The notes under the pieces were generated by a model. It saw nothing but the letters and a program-made list of their open reading frames with translations. It made no database searches and was not told the DNA's origin. Made by a program: the position numbers and the translations under genes. DNA of 64,000 nucleotides from Streptomyces sp. DHE7-1 (GTDB taxonomy: Bacteria > Actinomycetota > Actinomycetes > Streptomycetales > Streptomycetaceae): positions 3,844,001 through 3,908,000 of the forward strand of contig JACJDG010000003.1 in the NCBI GenBank assembly GCA_016432725.1. The letters run 5' to 3'. Positions 33,264-42,685 of this stretch are shown piece after piece. Positions within the stretch are counted from its first letter, which is position 1. Each line of letters starts with the position of its first letter.

Positions 33264-35663
33264 GTGGCCGAGGCGGCTGACTTCCAGGGGACCAGTGCCT
33301 CACCTGCCCGCCGGTGGCTGCGGCGCACCGGAGCACTGCTCGCCGGTGTGCCGCTGCTGGCGGGACTCCTGCAGCTGCCCACGGCGGTGCCCGCACAGGC
33401 CGCCTCCGCCAACCCGGTGTCCGTCTCCCTGGACTCGCTCAGCCCCGGCGCCCCCACGGACGGGGACACGGTGACCGTATCCGGCACCGTGACGAACAGC
33501 GGCAAGCAGAACGTCACCGGCGCCCACGTGGGCCTCCGGGTCGGCCCCCTGCTGAACACCCGCTCGGCGATCGACGCCGTCTCCCGGCACCCCGACGACC
33601 TCCGTACCCGCACCGGCCCCGAGGTCGGTGGGAAGTACGTGCAGAAGTTCGCCAAGCTCGCGCCCGGCGTCGCACAGCACTTCAGCATCTCCGTCCCGGT
33701 GGACCAGCTCGACCTCGGCCAGGACGGTGTCTACGAGTTCGGCGTGGCCCTGTCCGGCCAGACCTCCGCCCGGCCCTGGGACCAGGTGCTCGGCATCCAG
33801 CGGACCTTCCTGCCGTGGCAGCCGTCCGACGCGGACACCAAGACCAGGACCACCTTCCTGTGGCCACTGATCTCCACGTCCCACATGACGGCCCGGACGG
33901 GCGCGGGTGAGCTGCAGACGCCGGTCTTCCGCAACGACGACCTGGCCAAGGAGATCTCACCGGGCGGCCGGCTGGCGCAGATGCTGGACCTGGGCAAGGA
34001 CCTCGACGTCACCTGGGTGATCGACCCGGACCTGCTGGCCTCGGTGGACGCCATGGCGGGCAGCTACCGGCTCCAGGACGAAGACGGCACCACCAAGGCC
34101 GGCTCGGACCAGGCGGTCGCCAAGCAGTGGCTGGCCAAGCTGCAGAAGGCCGTCGTGGGCAAGGAGGTCATCGCCCTGCCCTTCGCCGACCCGGACCTGG
34201 CCTCCCTGGCACACGGCGGTACCAGCGTCACCGGATCACTCAGTCACCTGAAGGACGCCACCGACGTCGCCGCCACCACCGTGAAGACCGTGCTTCACGT
34301 CACACCGACGACCGACTTCGCCTGGCCCGTGGAAGGCGCCGTCGACCCGTCGATCATGAAGGTCGCCACCTCCGCCGGAGCCGACCGCGTGATCGCCCGC
34401 AGCGACAGCCTCCAGGAGACGGCCGGGCTGCCGTACACCCCGTCCGCGGCTCGCCCGGTCGGCGGCGGTACGACGGCGGTGGTCTCCGACGCACGGCTGT
34501 CCACGGCCTTCGAGGACGACCTGACCAAGGCGGGCTCGGCGACGCTCGCCGTCCAGCAGTTCCTGGCGCAGAGCCTGGAGGTGAACGCGCAGACGGACGC
34601 GCAGCGCAGCGTCGTGGTCGCACCGCAGCGCATGCCGTCGGCGAGTCAGGCACAGGCGATGGCGAAGGCGGTGCAGGAGCTCCAGGACGGCACGTGGTCC
34701 CAGGCGCAGACCCTCACCGCGGCCGCCAAGGCCAAGCCGGACCCGGACGCCACCACCCGCATCCCGTCGACGTCCGACTACCCCTCCTCGCTGCGCAGGC
34801 AGGAACTCCCGAGGACGGCCTTCGAGCAGATCGCGCGCACCCAGGACAAGCTCGACAACTTCAAGGTCGTCCTCAGCGACCAGTCCCGGGTGATCACCCC
34901 GTTCGGCCGGGCCATAAACCGCGAGATGTCGGCGTCCTGGCGCGGGCGTGGTTCCGAGGCGGACAGCTTCCGGGGCGACGCCGAGGCCTGGCTCGACGAG
35001 CTGACCGACCAGGTCAAGCTGATCGACAAGTCCGAGACGAAGCTCTCCGGGCGCAGCGCCACCATCCCGGTGACCGTCCAGAACAACCTCGTGCAGCCCG
35101 TGAGCCATCTGGTCCTGCGGCTCACCTCGAGGATGCCGACCCGCCTGAAGATCAACGGCAAGGCCTACGACGAGCAGCTCGTCGAGGTCTCCGGCGGCCA
35201 CAGCCAGACCGTGAAGTTCACCACCGCTGCCAACGCCAACGGCCGGGTCACGGTCGACGCCCAGCTCTACACCCAGGACGGCCAGGAGTACGGCGACCCG
35301 GTCAGCTTCGACGTGAAGGTCACCGAGGTCACCCCCACCGTCATGCTGGTCATCGGCGGCGGTGTGCTCCTGCTCGTCCTGGCCGGCTTCCGGATGTACA
35401 CCCAGCGCAAGCGCGCGGCGGCCCGCCAGGCGGACGACGAGGGACCCGGCGCGGAGGGTGGGGAAACCGACGACGATCCCGGGAACCCCGACGCCCCGGA
35501 GACCGTCTCCCCGACGAGTCCGGCGCCCCGTCCGGGACAGAGGACCCGGTGCAGCCGAGTGACCCTGCGCCGGACACCGCATCGGAAAACACCGACCCGT
35601 CCGGGACGGGTGAGAGAGTGGACCGTTGAGCGATGTCGTGGCCGGTGTGGCCCGGGACGATGA
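33264..35663 (+). CDS. DUF6049-type secreted, membrane-anchored protein
   Basis: The protein begins with a signal peptide (RRTGALLAGVPLLAGLLQLPTAVPAQAA, cleavage after AQA) and has a beta-sandwich-like N-terminal region (TVTVSGTVTNSGKQNVTGA), a large central domain and a C-terminal Ig-like domain. One membrane helix (TVMLVIGGGVLLLVLAGF, about residues 690-710) and a short acidic cytoplasmic tail complete it. Its position before murJ and the pseudokinase is conserved in actinobacteria, suggesting an envelope role; function is unknown. The tail is probably frameshifted between about 35480 and 35536: the alternative frame gives a Pro/Ser/Asp-rich end stopping at 35629. Confidence 0.85.
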   Translation: MAEAADFQGTSASPARRWLRRTGALLAGVPLLAGLLQLPTAVPAQAASANPVSVSLDSLSPGAPTDGDTVTVSGTVTNSGKQNVTGAHVGLRVGPLLNTRSAIDAVSRHPDDLRTRTGPEVGGKYVQKFAKLAPGVAQHFSISVPVDQLDLGQDGVYEFGVALSGQTSARPWDQVLGIQRTFLPWQPSDADTKTRTTFLWPLISTSHMTARTGAGELQTPVFRNDDLAKEISPGGRLAQMLDLGKDLDVTWVIDPDLLASVDAMAGSYRLQDEDGTTKAGSDQAVAKQWLAKLQKAVVGKEVIALPFADPDLASLAHGGTSVTGSLSHLKDATDVAATTVKTVLHVTPTTDFAWPVEGAVDPSIMKVATSAGADRVIARSDSLQETAGLPYTPSAARPVGGGTTAVVSDARLSTAFEDDLTKAGSATLAVQQFLAQSLEVNAQTDAQRSVVVAPQRMPSASQAQAMAKAVQELQDGTWSQAQTLTAAAKAKPDPDATTRIPSTSDYPSSLRRQELPRTAFEQIARTQDKLDNFKVVLSDQSRVITPFGRAINREMSASWRGRGSEADSFRGDAEAWLDELTDQVKLIDKSETKLSGRSATIPVTVQNNLVQPVSHLVLRLTSRMPTRLKINGKAYDEQLVEVSGGHSQTVKFTTAANANGRVTVDAQLYTQDGQEYGDPVSFDVKVTEVTPTVMLVIGGGVLLLVLAGFRMYTQRKRAAARQADDEGPGAEGGETDDDPGNPDAPETVSPTSPAPRPGQRTRCSRVTLRRTPHRKTPTRPGRVREWTVERCRGRCGPGR

Positions 35664-35675
35664 GGTGGGGTAACC

Positions 35676-36425
35676 ATGAACGCGCCGTACGACGGTGATC
35701 GCGGCCAGGGCGCGGCCGGCTCGGGCTACCCCGAGCCGTCGCCCGAGCCCGGCCAGGTGCCGCCGCAGCACGCGGCGGACATGTACCTCCAGGACGCCTA
35801 CGACCAGGACCCCTACCGGGCGCAGGACCTCGCCGCCCAGGACCCGGTCGCCGAGGCGCTGTACGACCGCGCCGCGCACCCGCCGCCGCCCCCGGGCACG
35901 TACGAGCAGCAGCAGCCGCTGTACGCACCGCCGGCCCAGTCGCCGCACGCCCCGGACCCGCGGGTCTGGGCGCAGACCCCGGCGCCGGAGCCCGACGGCG
36001 CGGCCCCCTACCTGCCCTACGGCGACGATCCCCGCACGACCCAGTTCGTGGGCGTGGACGACCTGGTCACGCACTCCGGCGAGGAGTACCACGAGCCGGA
36101 CGCCTTCGCGCACCTCTTCCGGGACCAGCAGCAGGGCGGGGGGTCCGCCCCGGTCGATCCCTCTGCCGTCCCCGGCCCGGCTGCGGGCCCGGGCACCGGG
36201 CAGGGCACCGCCGGACCCCACCCGGCTCCGCCGCACGCCCAGGGCCCTCAGCACCCGAACCGGTACGCGGACGCCTCGTACCAAGCCGGGCCCACCGTTC
36301 CGGGCGGCCCCACGCCGTCCTCGGTGCCGGCCCCGGCCACAGCCCCGAGCACTCCGGTACGGCCGCCACCGCGACCGCTGCCCCGCCCGCCCCGAAGAAG
36401 GGCGGGAAGGCCGCGGGACTGCTGA
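35676..36425 (+). pseudogene. N-terminal cytoplasmic leader of MurJ, out of frame with the core as written
   Basis: This frame starts at ATG 35676 with a good ribosome site (GAGGTGGGG) and encodes about 230 Pro/Tyr/Asp/Gln-rich disordered residues, then ends in an Arg/Pro run typical of a wrong frame. Switching frame near 36330-36356 gives a Pro/Ala/Lys-rich linker (APKKGGKAAGLLKSSAVMAAG) that leads straight into the MurJ core. The leader and core are therefore very probably one gene, with one base lost in the GC-rich stretch. Confidence 0.7.
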
Positions 36426-36439
36426 AGTCCAGCGCGGTC

Positions 36440-38032
36440 ATGGCGGCGGGCACGATGGTCTCCCGGCTCACCGGGTTCGTGCGCTCGGCGCTGATCGCCG
36501 CCGCACTGGGTCTCGGCCTGCTCGCCGACTCGTTCCAGGTGGCCTACCAGCTGCCCACGATGATCTACATCCTCACCGTGGGCGGCGGCCTCAACTCCGT
36601 CTTCGTGCCGCAGCTGGTGCGTTCCATGAAGGAGGACGAGGACGGCGGCGAGGCCTTCGCCAACCGCCTGCTGACCCTCGTGATGGTGGCCCTGGCCGCG
36701 CTGACCGGCCTCGCGATGTTCGCGGCGCCGCTGCTGGTGCGGCTGCTGTCCCCCACCATCGCGGACGACCCGGCGGCCAATGAGGTCGCGGTCACCTTCA
36801 CCCGGTACTTCCTGCCCTCGATCTTCTTCATGGGCATCCACGTGGTGATGGGTCAGATCCTGAACGCGCGGGGCAAGTTCGGCGCGATGATGTGGACCCC
36901 GGTCCTGAACAACATCGTCATCATCATCTCGCTCGGCATGTTCATCTGGGTCTACGGCACCGCGGCCAACTCCCACCTGGCCGTCGAGAGCATCCCGCCC
37001 CAGGGCCAGCGGCTGCTCGGCGCCGGTGTGCTGCTCGGTCTGGTGGTTCAGTCGCTGGCGATGATCCCGTACCTGCGGGAGACCGGGTTCCGGATCCGCC
37101 TGCGCTTCGACTGGCGGGGCCACGGCCTCGGCAAGGCCGCGATGCTCGCCAAGTGGACGGTCCTGTTCGTGCTGGCCAATCAGTTGGGCGCCATGGTCGT
37201 GACCCAGCTGTCCACGGCCGCGGGTGACGACTCCGGTATCAAGGGAACCGGCTTCGCCGCGTACGCCAACGCCCAGCTGATCTGGGGTCTGCCGCAGGCC
37301 ATCATCACGGTGTCCCTGATGGCGGCGCTGCTGCCGCGCATCTCGCGCTCGGCCGCCGAGGGCGACGGCGGAGCCGTCCGCGACGACATCTCCCAGGGTC
37401 TGCGCACGACCGCGGTCGCCATCGTGCCCATCGCCTTCGGCTTCCTCGCGCTCGGCATCCCGATGTGCACGCTGATCTTCGGCTCGGCGGGCATCGGCTC
37501 GGCCACCAACATGGGCTACATGCTGATGGCCTTCGGCCTCGGCCTGATCCCGTACTCGGTGCAGTACGTCGTCCTGCGCGCCTTCTACGCGTACGAGGAC
37601 ACCCGCACCCCCTTCTACAACACCGTCATCGTGGCGGCGGTCAACGCGGCCGTCTCCGGGCTCTGCTACTTCCTGCTGCCGGCCCGCTGGGCGGTCGCGG
37701 GCATGGCCGCCGCGTACGGCCTCGCCTACGCGATCGGAGTGGGTGTCGCCTGGCGGCGGCTGCGCAAGCGGCTCGGTGGTGACCTGGACGGTGCCCGGGT
37801 GCTGCGGACCTACGCCCGGCTCGGCATCGCCTCCGTGCCGGCGGCCCTGCTCAGCGGTGCGGCCTGCTACGGAATCGGGCACACTCTCGGCCAGGGCGTC
37901 GTCGGTTCGTTCGCCGCGCTGATCGCCGGTGGCGCGGTCCTGCTCGGCGTCTTCTTCGTCGCCGCCCGCAAGATGCGGATCGAGGAACTCAACTCGCTCG
38001 TGGGTATGGTCCGCGGGCGTCTGGGGCGCTGA
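36440..38032 (+). CDS. murJ: Lipid II flippase MurJ (MviN), membrane core
   Basis: The 530-residue core starts MAAGTMVSRLTGFVRSALIA and has about 14 membrane helices of the MOP superfamily. Conserved stretches include QVAYQLPTMIYILTVGGGL, NARGKFGAMMWTPVLNNIV and PYSVQYVVLRAFYAYEDTRTP. MurJ moves lipid II to the outer face of the membrane for peptidoglycan synthesis. The real gene probably starts at 35676 with a long disordered leader. It is followed by a pseudokinase gene, as in the mycobacterial MviN locus where the two are fused. Confidence 0.93.
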   Translation: MAAGTMVSRLTGFVRSALIAAALGLGLLADSFQVAYQLPTMIYILTVGGGLNSVFVPQLVRSMKEDEDGGEAFANRLLTLVMVALAALTGLAMFAAPLLVRLLSPTIADDPAANEVAVTFTRYFLPSIFFMGIHVVMGQILNARGKFGAMMWTPVLNNIVIIISLGMFIWVYGTAANSHLAVESIPPQGQRLLGAGVLLGLVVQSLAMIPYLRETGFRIRLRFDWRGHGLGKAAMLAKWTVLFVLANQLGAMVVTQLSTAAGDDSGIKGTGFAAYANAQLIWGLPQAIITVSLMAALLPRISRSAAEGDGGAVRDDISQGLRTTAVAIVPIAFGFLALGIPMCTLIFGSAGIGSATNMGYMLMAFGLGLIPYSVQYVVLRAFYAYEDTRTPFYNTVIVAAVNAAVSGLCYFLLPARWAVAGMAAAYGLAYAIGVGVAWRRLRKRLGGDLDGARVLRTYARLGIASVPAALLSGAACYGIGHTLGQGVVGSFAALIAGGAVLLGVFFVAARKMRIEELNSLVGMVRGRLGR

Positions 38033-38150
38033 GGCGGGGGTAGGCGCACAACCATCGTCCGCGGCCGTGTGTCGTGCATAGCGGCGGACTGTGGGCACAA
38101 TTGGATTCGGCGTCGGACAGCGTGCAACGGATGGGGAGGCAGGGACGACG

Positions 38151-39848
38151 GTGGCGGAACGGAGCACGGCTGCCGTCGACGTGGCAGACAACAGCGGCGA
38201 CGAGCCGCTGACCGCGAAGGCGGACCAGTCCACGGCCGACGGGGTGGCCCATAACCCGGAGCGGGACACGGACAGCGACGAGGCGCAGGGGAGCGGCGGG
38301 ACGGAGGGCCCCGGCAAGAAGGCTTCGCCGCCCGAACTGCACAGCGGTCACAAGCTCGCCAGACGCTACCGTCTCGAGGAGTGCGTCACCCGTCTGGACG
38401 GATTCAGCAGTTGGCGTGCGGTCGACGAGAAACTCCGTCGCGCCGTAGGTGTCCACATCCTCCCCGCGGATCATGTGCGGGCACGGTCGGTGCTGGCCGC
38501 CGCCCGGTCATCGGCACTGCTCGGTGATCCGCGGTTCGTCCAGGTCCTCGACGCCGTCGAGGAGAACGACCTCGTCTACGTCGTGCACGAATGGCTGCCC
38601 GACGCCGTCGAACTGACCGCGCTGCTCGCGGCCGGCCCGCTGGAGCCGCACGACGCGTACCAGATGGTGAGTCAGGTGGCCTCCGCCATGGCCGCCGCCC
38701 ACCGCGAGGGCCTCGCCCACCTCCGGCTGAACCCGAACGCCGTACTGCGCGCCTCCACCGGCCAGTGGCGCATCCGCGGTCTCGCCGTGAACGCGGCGCT
38801 GCGCGGCATCAGCTCGGACACGCCGCAGCGCACGGACACCGAATCCATCGGCGCACTGCTGTACGCGGCGCTCACCCAGCGCTGGCCGTACGAGAACGAC
38901 GCCTACGGCCTGGCGGGACTTCCCAAGGACATCGGCCTGATCGCCCCGGACCAGGTACGGGCCGGTGTGCACCGTGGTCTGTCCGAGCTCGCCATGCGGG
39001 CCCTGGTCAACGACGGCGCCACCGCCTCGCGTCACGAGGCCGCCTGCACCACACCGGAGGAACTGGTCAAGGCGATCGGCGAGATGCCCCGCATCCGCCC
39101 GCCGGAGCCCGCCTTCACCGCGCCGCCGGAGTACCAGCGCACCACGTACCAGCAGGGCACCTACGGGCGGCCCGGACCGCACCCCGGCGCCACCCAGCAG
39201 CTCACGTCTCCGCCGGCCCCGCTGGAGAGCCGTACCGGCAAGGTCCTGAAGTGGGCGGTCTCCGCCCTGCTCATCGCCGCGCTGGGCCTGGGCAGCTGGC
39301 AGCTCGCGGACGCCCTGATGGACGGCGACAAGTCGAACGACACCGACAACACCCAGACGCAGGACGGCGGCGACAAGAGCCCCAAGAAGCCCACGGACGG
39401 CAGGCCCATCGCCATCAAGGGCGCCCGGGACTTCGACCCGTTCGGAAGTGACCAGTCCGAGAAGCCGGCCGACATAAGCAAGGCCTACGACAACAGCACC
39501 GCCTCCTACTGGCAGACGGACTTCTACCTGAGTCCGGAGTTCGGCAATCTGAAGTCGGGCGTCGGTGTCAAACTCGACCTCGGCAAGGTCCAGCAGGTCG
39601 GGAAGGTGAGCATCACGTTCGTCGGCGAGACCTCGGTCGAACTCCGCGCAGCCGACGCGGGCGCGGGATCCGAGCCGACGACTTTCAACGCCTACACCAA
39701 GGTCGCCAGTGGCTCGGGCACCACGGTGACGCTCAAGCCCGGCAAGACCCTCAAGACGCAGTACCTCCTCGTGTGGTTGACCAAGCTGCCCGCGGACAAC
39801 GAGGGCCACTGGCGGGGCCGAGTGGCAGACATCAAGGTGACCAGCTGA
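38151..39848 (+). CDS. Membrane-anchored pseudokinase (MviN-associated)
   Basis: The 565-residue protein has an acidic leader, a kinase-like domain (about residues 68-330), a proline-rich linker, one membrane helix (VLKWAVSALLIAALGLGSW) and an extracytoplasmic galactose-binding-like domain (SKAYDNSTASYWQTDF). Catalytic residues are absent: the VAIK lysine position reads AVGVHIL, the HRD loop reads AHLRLNPNAV and the DFG position reads RIRGLAV. The same parts occur fused to MviN in Mycobacterium, where phosphorylation of the pseudokinase recruits FhaA and restrains peptidoglycan synthesis. A similar regulatory role here is inferred. It starts at GTG 38151, 118 bp after murJ. Confidence 0.88.
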   Translation: MAERSTAAVDVADNSGDEPLTAKADQSTADGVAHNPERDTDSDEAQGSGGTEGPGKKASPPELHSGHKLARRYRLEECVTRLDGFSSWRAVDEKLRRAVGVHILPADHVRARSVLAAARSSALLGDPRFVQVLDAVEENDLVYVVHEWLPDAVELTALLAAGPLEPHDAYQMVSQVASAMAAAHREGLAHLRLNPNAVLRASTGQWRIRGLAVNAALRGISSDTPQRTDTESIGALLYAALTQRWPYENDAYGLAGLPKDIGLIAPDQVRAGVHRGLSELAMRALVNDGATASRHEAACTTPEELVKAIGEMPRIRPPEPAFTAPPEYQRTTYQQGTYGRPGPHPGATQQLTSPPAPLESRTGKVLKWAVSALLIAALGLGSWQLADALMDGDKSNDTDNTQTQDGGDKSPKKPTDGRPIAIKGARDFDPFGSDQSEKPADISKAYDNSTASYWQTDFYLSPEFGNLKSGVGVKLDLGKVQQVGKVSITFVGETSVELRAADAGAGSEPTTFNAYTKVASGSGTTVTLKPGKTLKTQYLLVWLTKLPADNEGHWRGRVADIKVTS

Positions 39849-39874
39849 GGTAGGTCTCCACTCGGGAGGGGCCG

Positions 39875-40600
39875 ATGGGAGATGGCGCCGGATACGGCGA
39901 CGCACGGGACGAGGATCTGCTCGCCCGACACGTGGAAGGCGACCCCGATGCCTTCGCTGAGATCGTCCGACGGCATCGGGACCGGCTCTGGGCCGTGGCG
40001 CTGCGGACGCTGGGCGACCGGGAGGAGGCCGCTGACGCCGTCCAGGACGCCCTGGTGTCCGCCTATCGGGCCGCGCACACCTTCCGGGGTCAATCGGCCG
40101 TCACGACCTGGCTGCACCGGATCACCGTGAACGCCTGTCTCGACCGCGCACGGAAGGCCGCCACCCGGAAGACCGCCCCGGTCGACGACACCGAGCGGCT
40201 CGAGCAGTTGCTGGAGCCGCATGAGTCCGCCGCGGCCCCCGCCGAGCGGAACGACCTGCACCGGCAGCTCCTCGAGGCGCTCGGCACGCTTCCCTACGAC
40301 CAGCGCGCCGCGCTGGTCCTTGTGGACATGCAGGGCTATCCCGTCGCCGAGGCCGCCCGGATCCTCGATGTGCCCACCGGCACGGTGAAGAGCCGGTGCG
40401 CCCGGGGCAGAGCCCGCCTCCTCCCCTTGCTCGGCCATCTGCGGCCCGGAAGCACCGGAGACGAAAAAGAACCCGCTCCGGGACGGAACCGGGTGCAGGG
40501 GACATCCGTCCCACCTGCAACGGGCCTGCACGGCAGAGATGCCGGAGGCACGGGTCCGACCGATTCAGCCGTAGCGAAGGGCGGAGGTGGGCGAGCGTGA
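39875..40600 (+). CDS. sigM: ECF sigma factor, SigM-like
   Basis: The 241-residue group 4 sigma factor has region 2 (DAFAEIVRRHRDRLWAVALRTL, then DREEAADAVQDALVSAYRA) and region 4 (LPYDQRAALVLVDMQGYPVAEAARILDVPTGTVKSRCARGRARL), followed by a disordered tail. Its place between the MviN/pseudokinase genes and trxB-trxA matches mycobacterial sigM. The S. coelicolor name sigM is used for a different gene, so the symbol is provisional. Its stop overlaps the start of the anti-sigma gene (GTGA), implying coupled translation. Confidence 0.88.
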   Translation: MGDGAGYGDARDEDLLARHVEGDPDAFAEIVRRHRDRLWAVALRTLGDREEAADAVQDALVSAYRAAHTFRGQSAVTTWLHRITVNACLDRARKAATRKTAPVDDTERLEQLLEPHESAAAPAERNDLHRQLLEALGTLPYDQRAALVLVDMQGYPVAEAARILDVPTGTVKSRCARGRARLLPLLGHLRPGSTGDEKEPAPGRNRVQGTSVPPATGLHGRDAGGTGPTDSAVAKGGGGRA

Positions 40601-41481
40601 CTTCCACGACAGACACGGCCGGGCACCCGGACGTCGCGGAGATCTCCGACCTCACCGAGGATCTGCTCCCACCCGGCCGGGCCACCGACGTACGGCGGCA
40701 CCTGGAGGCGTGCGAGCTGTGCGCTGACGTCCTCGCCTCACTGGAGGAGATCCGAGGGCTGCTGGGCACGTTCGAGGACGCCCCTCGTATGCCTGCGGAC
40801 ATCGTCGGCCGTCTCGACGCCGCTCTCGCCGCCGAGGCGGTGCCGACCCCGACCGTCTCCACGGAGAGCGGTGGTCGTGTTTCACGTGAAACATCGATCC
40901 CGTCGGACCGCCCTGCTGGACGGTCCCCCGCGGCGACAGGTCCAGGACGCAAGGAGGCCCGGCGTGGCCGTCGCCGAAGGACCGTAGTCCTGGGCTCCCT
41001 TCTCACCGCCGCGGTCCTGGGCGCCGGATCCCTCGTGCTGCAGTCCCTGAGCGGTGGGGACTCCGGTACGACGGCTCATGGCACGGTGACGCCATCCGCT
41101 GGGAGCTTCTCCGGAGACAGCGTCCAGAGCCAGGTCAAGAGTCTGCTGGCCGCCGGCACGACCAGGCAGCATCACTCCAAGGAGCCGCGCTCGGGGGTCG
41201 AGACCGAGCAGACCCGCCCAGGGTCCACCCAGAGCGCCAACACCTTGCTCCAGGCCCAGCCCCCCGTCCCGGACTGTGTCCGCCAGGCGATCAACGGCCA
41301 CGACGACGTCCTGGGCTCCAAGACCGGCATCTACGCCGGTAAGAGCGCCTATCTGGTCGTGGTGCCCGACGCCGACGACAGCACCCGGGTCACCGCCTAT
41401 GTGGTCGAGGCGCAATGCGCCCATCAGCATCCCGACTCCGCCGGCAAGGTACTGATGAAACGGTCGTTCCCTCGGTCCTGA
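40597..41481 (+). CDS. Transmembrane anti-sigma factor with zinc-binding motif
   Basis: The 294-residue protein starts at GTG overlapping the sigma-factor stop. The N-terminal domain carries the ZAS signature His35-x3-Cys39-x2-Cys42 (HLEACELC), typical of anti-sigma factors that bind a cognate ECF sigma. A single membrane helix (TVVLGSLLTAAVLGAGSLVL, about residue 130-150) leads to an extracytoplasmic domain. It should hold the SigM-like factor at the membrane until an envelope or redox signal arrives. A perfect parS is embedded in the coding sequence. Confidence 0.85.
   Translation: MTSTTDTAGHPDVAEISDLTEDLLPPGRATDVRRHLEACELCADVLASLEEIRGLLGTFEDAPRMPADIVGRLDAALAAEAVPTPTVSTESGGRVSRETSIPSDRPAGRSPAATGPGRKEARRGRRRRTVVLGSLLTAAVLGAGSLVLQSLSGGDSGTTAHGTVTPSAGSFSGDSVQSQVKSLLAAGTTRQHHSKEPRSGVETEQTRPGSTQSANTLLQAQPPVPDCVRQAINGHDDVLGSKTGIYAGKSAYLVVVPDADDSTRVTAYVVEAQCAHQHPDSAGKVLMKRSFPRS
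40879..40892. other. parS: parS site 9 (perfect), within the anti-sigma gene
   Basis: This is a perfect GTTTCACGTGAAAC inside the anti-sigma coding sequence, where it encodes VSRET in the linker between the zinc-binding domain and the membrane helix. Confidence 0.93.
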
Positions 41482-41554
41482 GTTCGTCGGAGGATTCCTC
41501 GGCGCCCGTGCGGTCATCCGTACCCTGTGCCATCCCCGTGTGCCCGGACACACC

Positions 41555-41581
41555 GGGAATGCGGACCCCCTAGGATCCGTT
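41555..41581 (+). promoter_or_regulatory. SigR-type (thiol-stress) promoter of trxBA
   Basis: GGGAAT (41555-41560) and GTT (41579-41581) are separated by exactly 18 bp, the consensus for Streptomyces sigma-R promoters. It lies 70 bp before the trxB start. The S. coelicolor trxBA operon is a known SigR target, which supports the call. Confidence 0.85.
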
Positions 41582-41650
41582 GGGTGGGTGAGAGCTCCGA
41601 AAGGGACTCCACCGGTCGACTGACACAGACCAGAGACGAGGAATCAAGCC

Positions 41651-42622
41651 GTGAGCGACGTCCGTAACGTGATCATCATCGGCTCCGGGCCCGCAGGCTA
41701 CACGGCGGCGCTCTACACCGCGCGCGCGTCGCTGAAGCCTCTGGTGTTCGAAGGTGCCGTCACCGCCGGCGGCGCCCTGATGAACACCACCGAGGTGGAG
41801 AACTTCCCGGGCTTCCGCGACGGCATCATGGGCCCGGACCTGATGGACAACATGCGGGCCCAGGCGGAGCGCTTCGGCGCCGAGCTGATCCCGGACGACA
41901 TCGTCTCCGTCGATCTGACCGGTGAGATCAAGACCGTCACGGACACCGCCGGAACGGTCCACCGCGCCAAGGCCGTGATCGTCACGACCGGCTCCCAGCA
42001 CCGCAAGCTCGGACTGCCGAACGAGGACGCCCTCTCCGGCCGTGGTGTCTCGTGGTGCGCCACCTGTGACGGGTTCTTCTTCAAGGACCAGGACATCGCC
42101 GTGATCGGCGGTGGCGACACCGCGATGGAGGAGGCCACCTTCCTCTCCCGGTTCGCCAAGTCGGTCACGATCGTCCACCGCCGGGACACGCTGCGCGCCT
42201 CGAAGGCGATGCAGGAGCGTGCCTTCGGCGACCCGAAGATCAAGTTCGTCTGGGACAGCGAGGTTGCCGAGGTCCAGGGCGACCAGAAGCTCTCCGGACT
42301 CAAGCTGCGCAACATCAAGACCGGCGAGCTGTCGGAGCTGCCGGTGACCGGTCTGTTCATCGCGATCGGCCACGACCCGCGCACCGAGCTCTTCAAGGGT
42401 CAGCTGGACCTCGACGAGGAGGGGTACCTGAAGGTCGCCTCCCCGTCCACCCGCACCAACGTGACCGGGGTCTTCGGCGCCGGTGACGTGGTCGACCACA
42501 CCTACCGGCAGGCGATCACCGCGGCCGGCACCGGCTGCTCCGCCGCTCTCGACGCTGAGCGCTTCCTCGCCGCCCTCGCGGACGAGGACAAGGCCGAGCC
42601 CGAGAAGACCGCCGCCGTCTGA
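41651..42622 (+). CDS. trxB: Thioredoxin-disulfide reductase
   Basis: The 323-residue flavoenzyme has the FAD loop IIIGSGPAGYTAALYTARA, the redox pair Cys136-Ala-Thr-Cys139 in WCATCDG, the NADPH loop IGGGDTAMEEATFL with the HRR motif, and the C-terminal FAD motif GVFGAGDVVDHTYRQAITA. It passes electrons from NADPH to thioredoxin. It is followed by trxA after a 63-bp gap and driven by a SigR-type promoter, so it belongs to the disulfide-stress response. Confidence 0.97.
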   Translation: MSDVRNVIIIGSGPAGYTAALYTARASLKPLVFEGAVTAGGALMNTTEVENFPGFRDGIMGPDLMDNMRAQAERFGAELIPDDIVSVDLTGEIKTVTDTAGTVHRAKAVIVTTGSQHRKLGLPNEDALSGRGVSWCATCDGFFFKDQDIAVIGGGDTAMEEATFLSRFAKSVTIVHRRDTLRASKAMQERAFGDPKIKFVWDSEVAEVQGDQKLSGLKLRNIKTGELSELPVTGLFIAIGHDPRTELFKGQLDLDEEGYLKVASPSTRTNVTGVFGAGDVVDHTYRQAITAAGTGCSAALDAERFLAALADEDKAEPEKTAAV

Positions 42623-42685
42623 ATCGCCGCCGTCCGACCCTCGCCCACTCCCGCCTCACCGCACGACCAAGTTAAGGAGCCCGCC

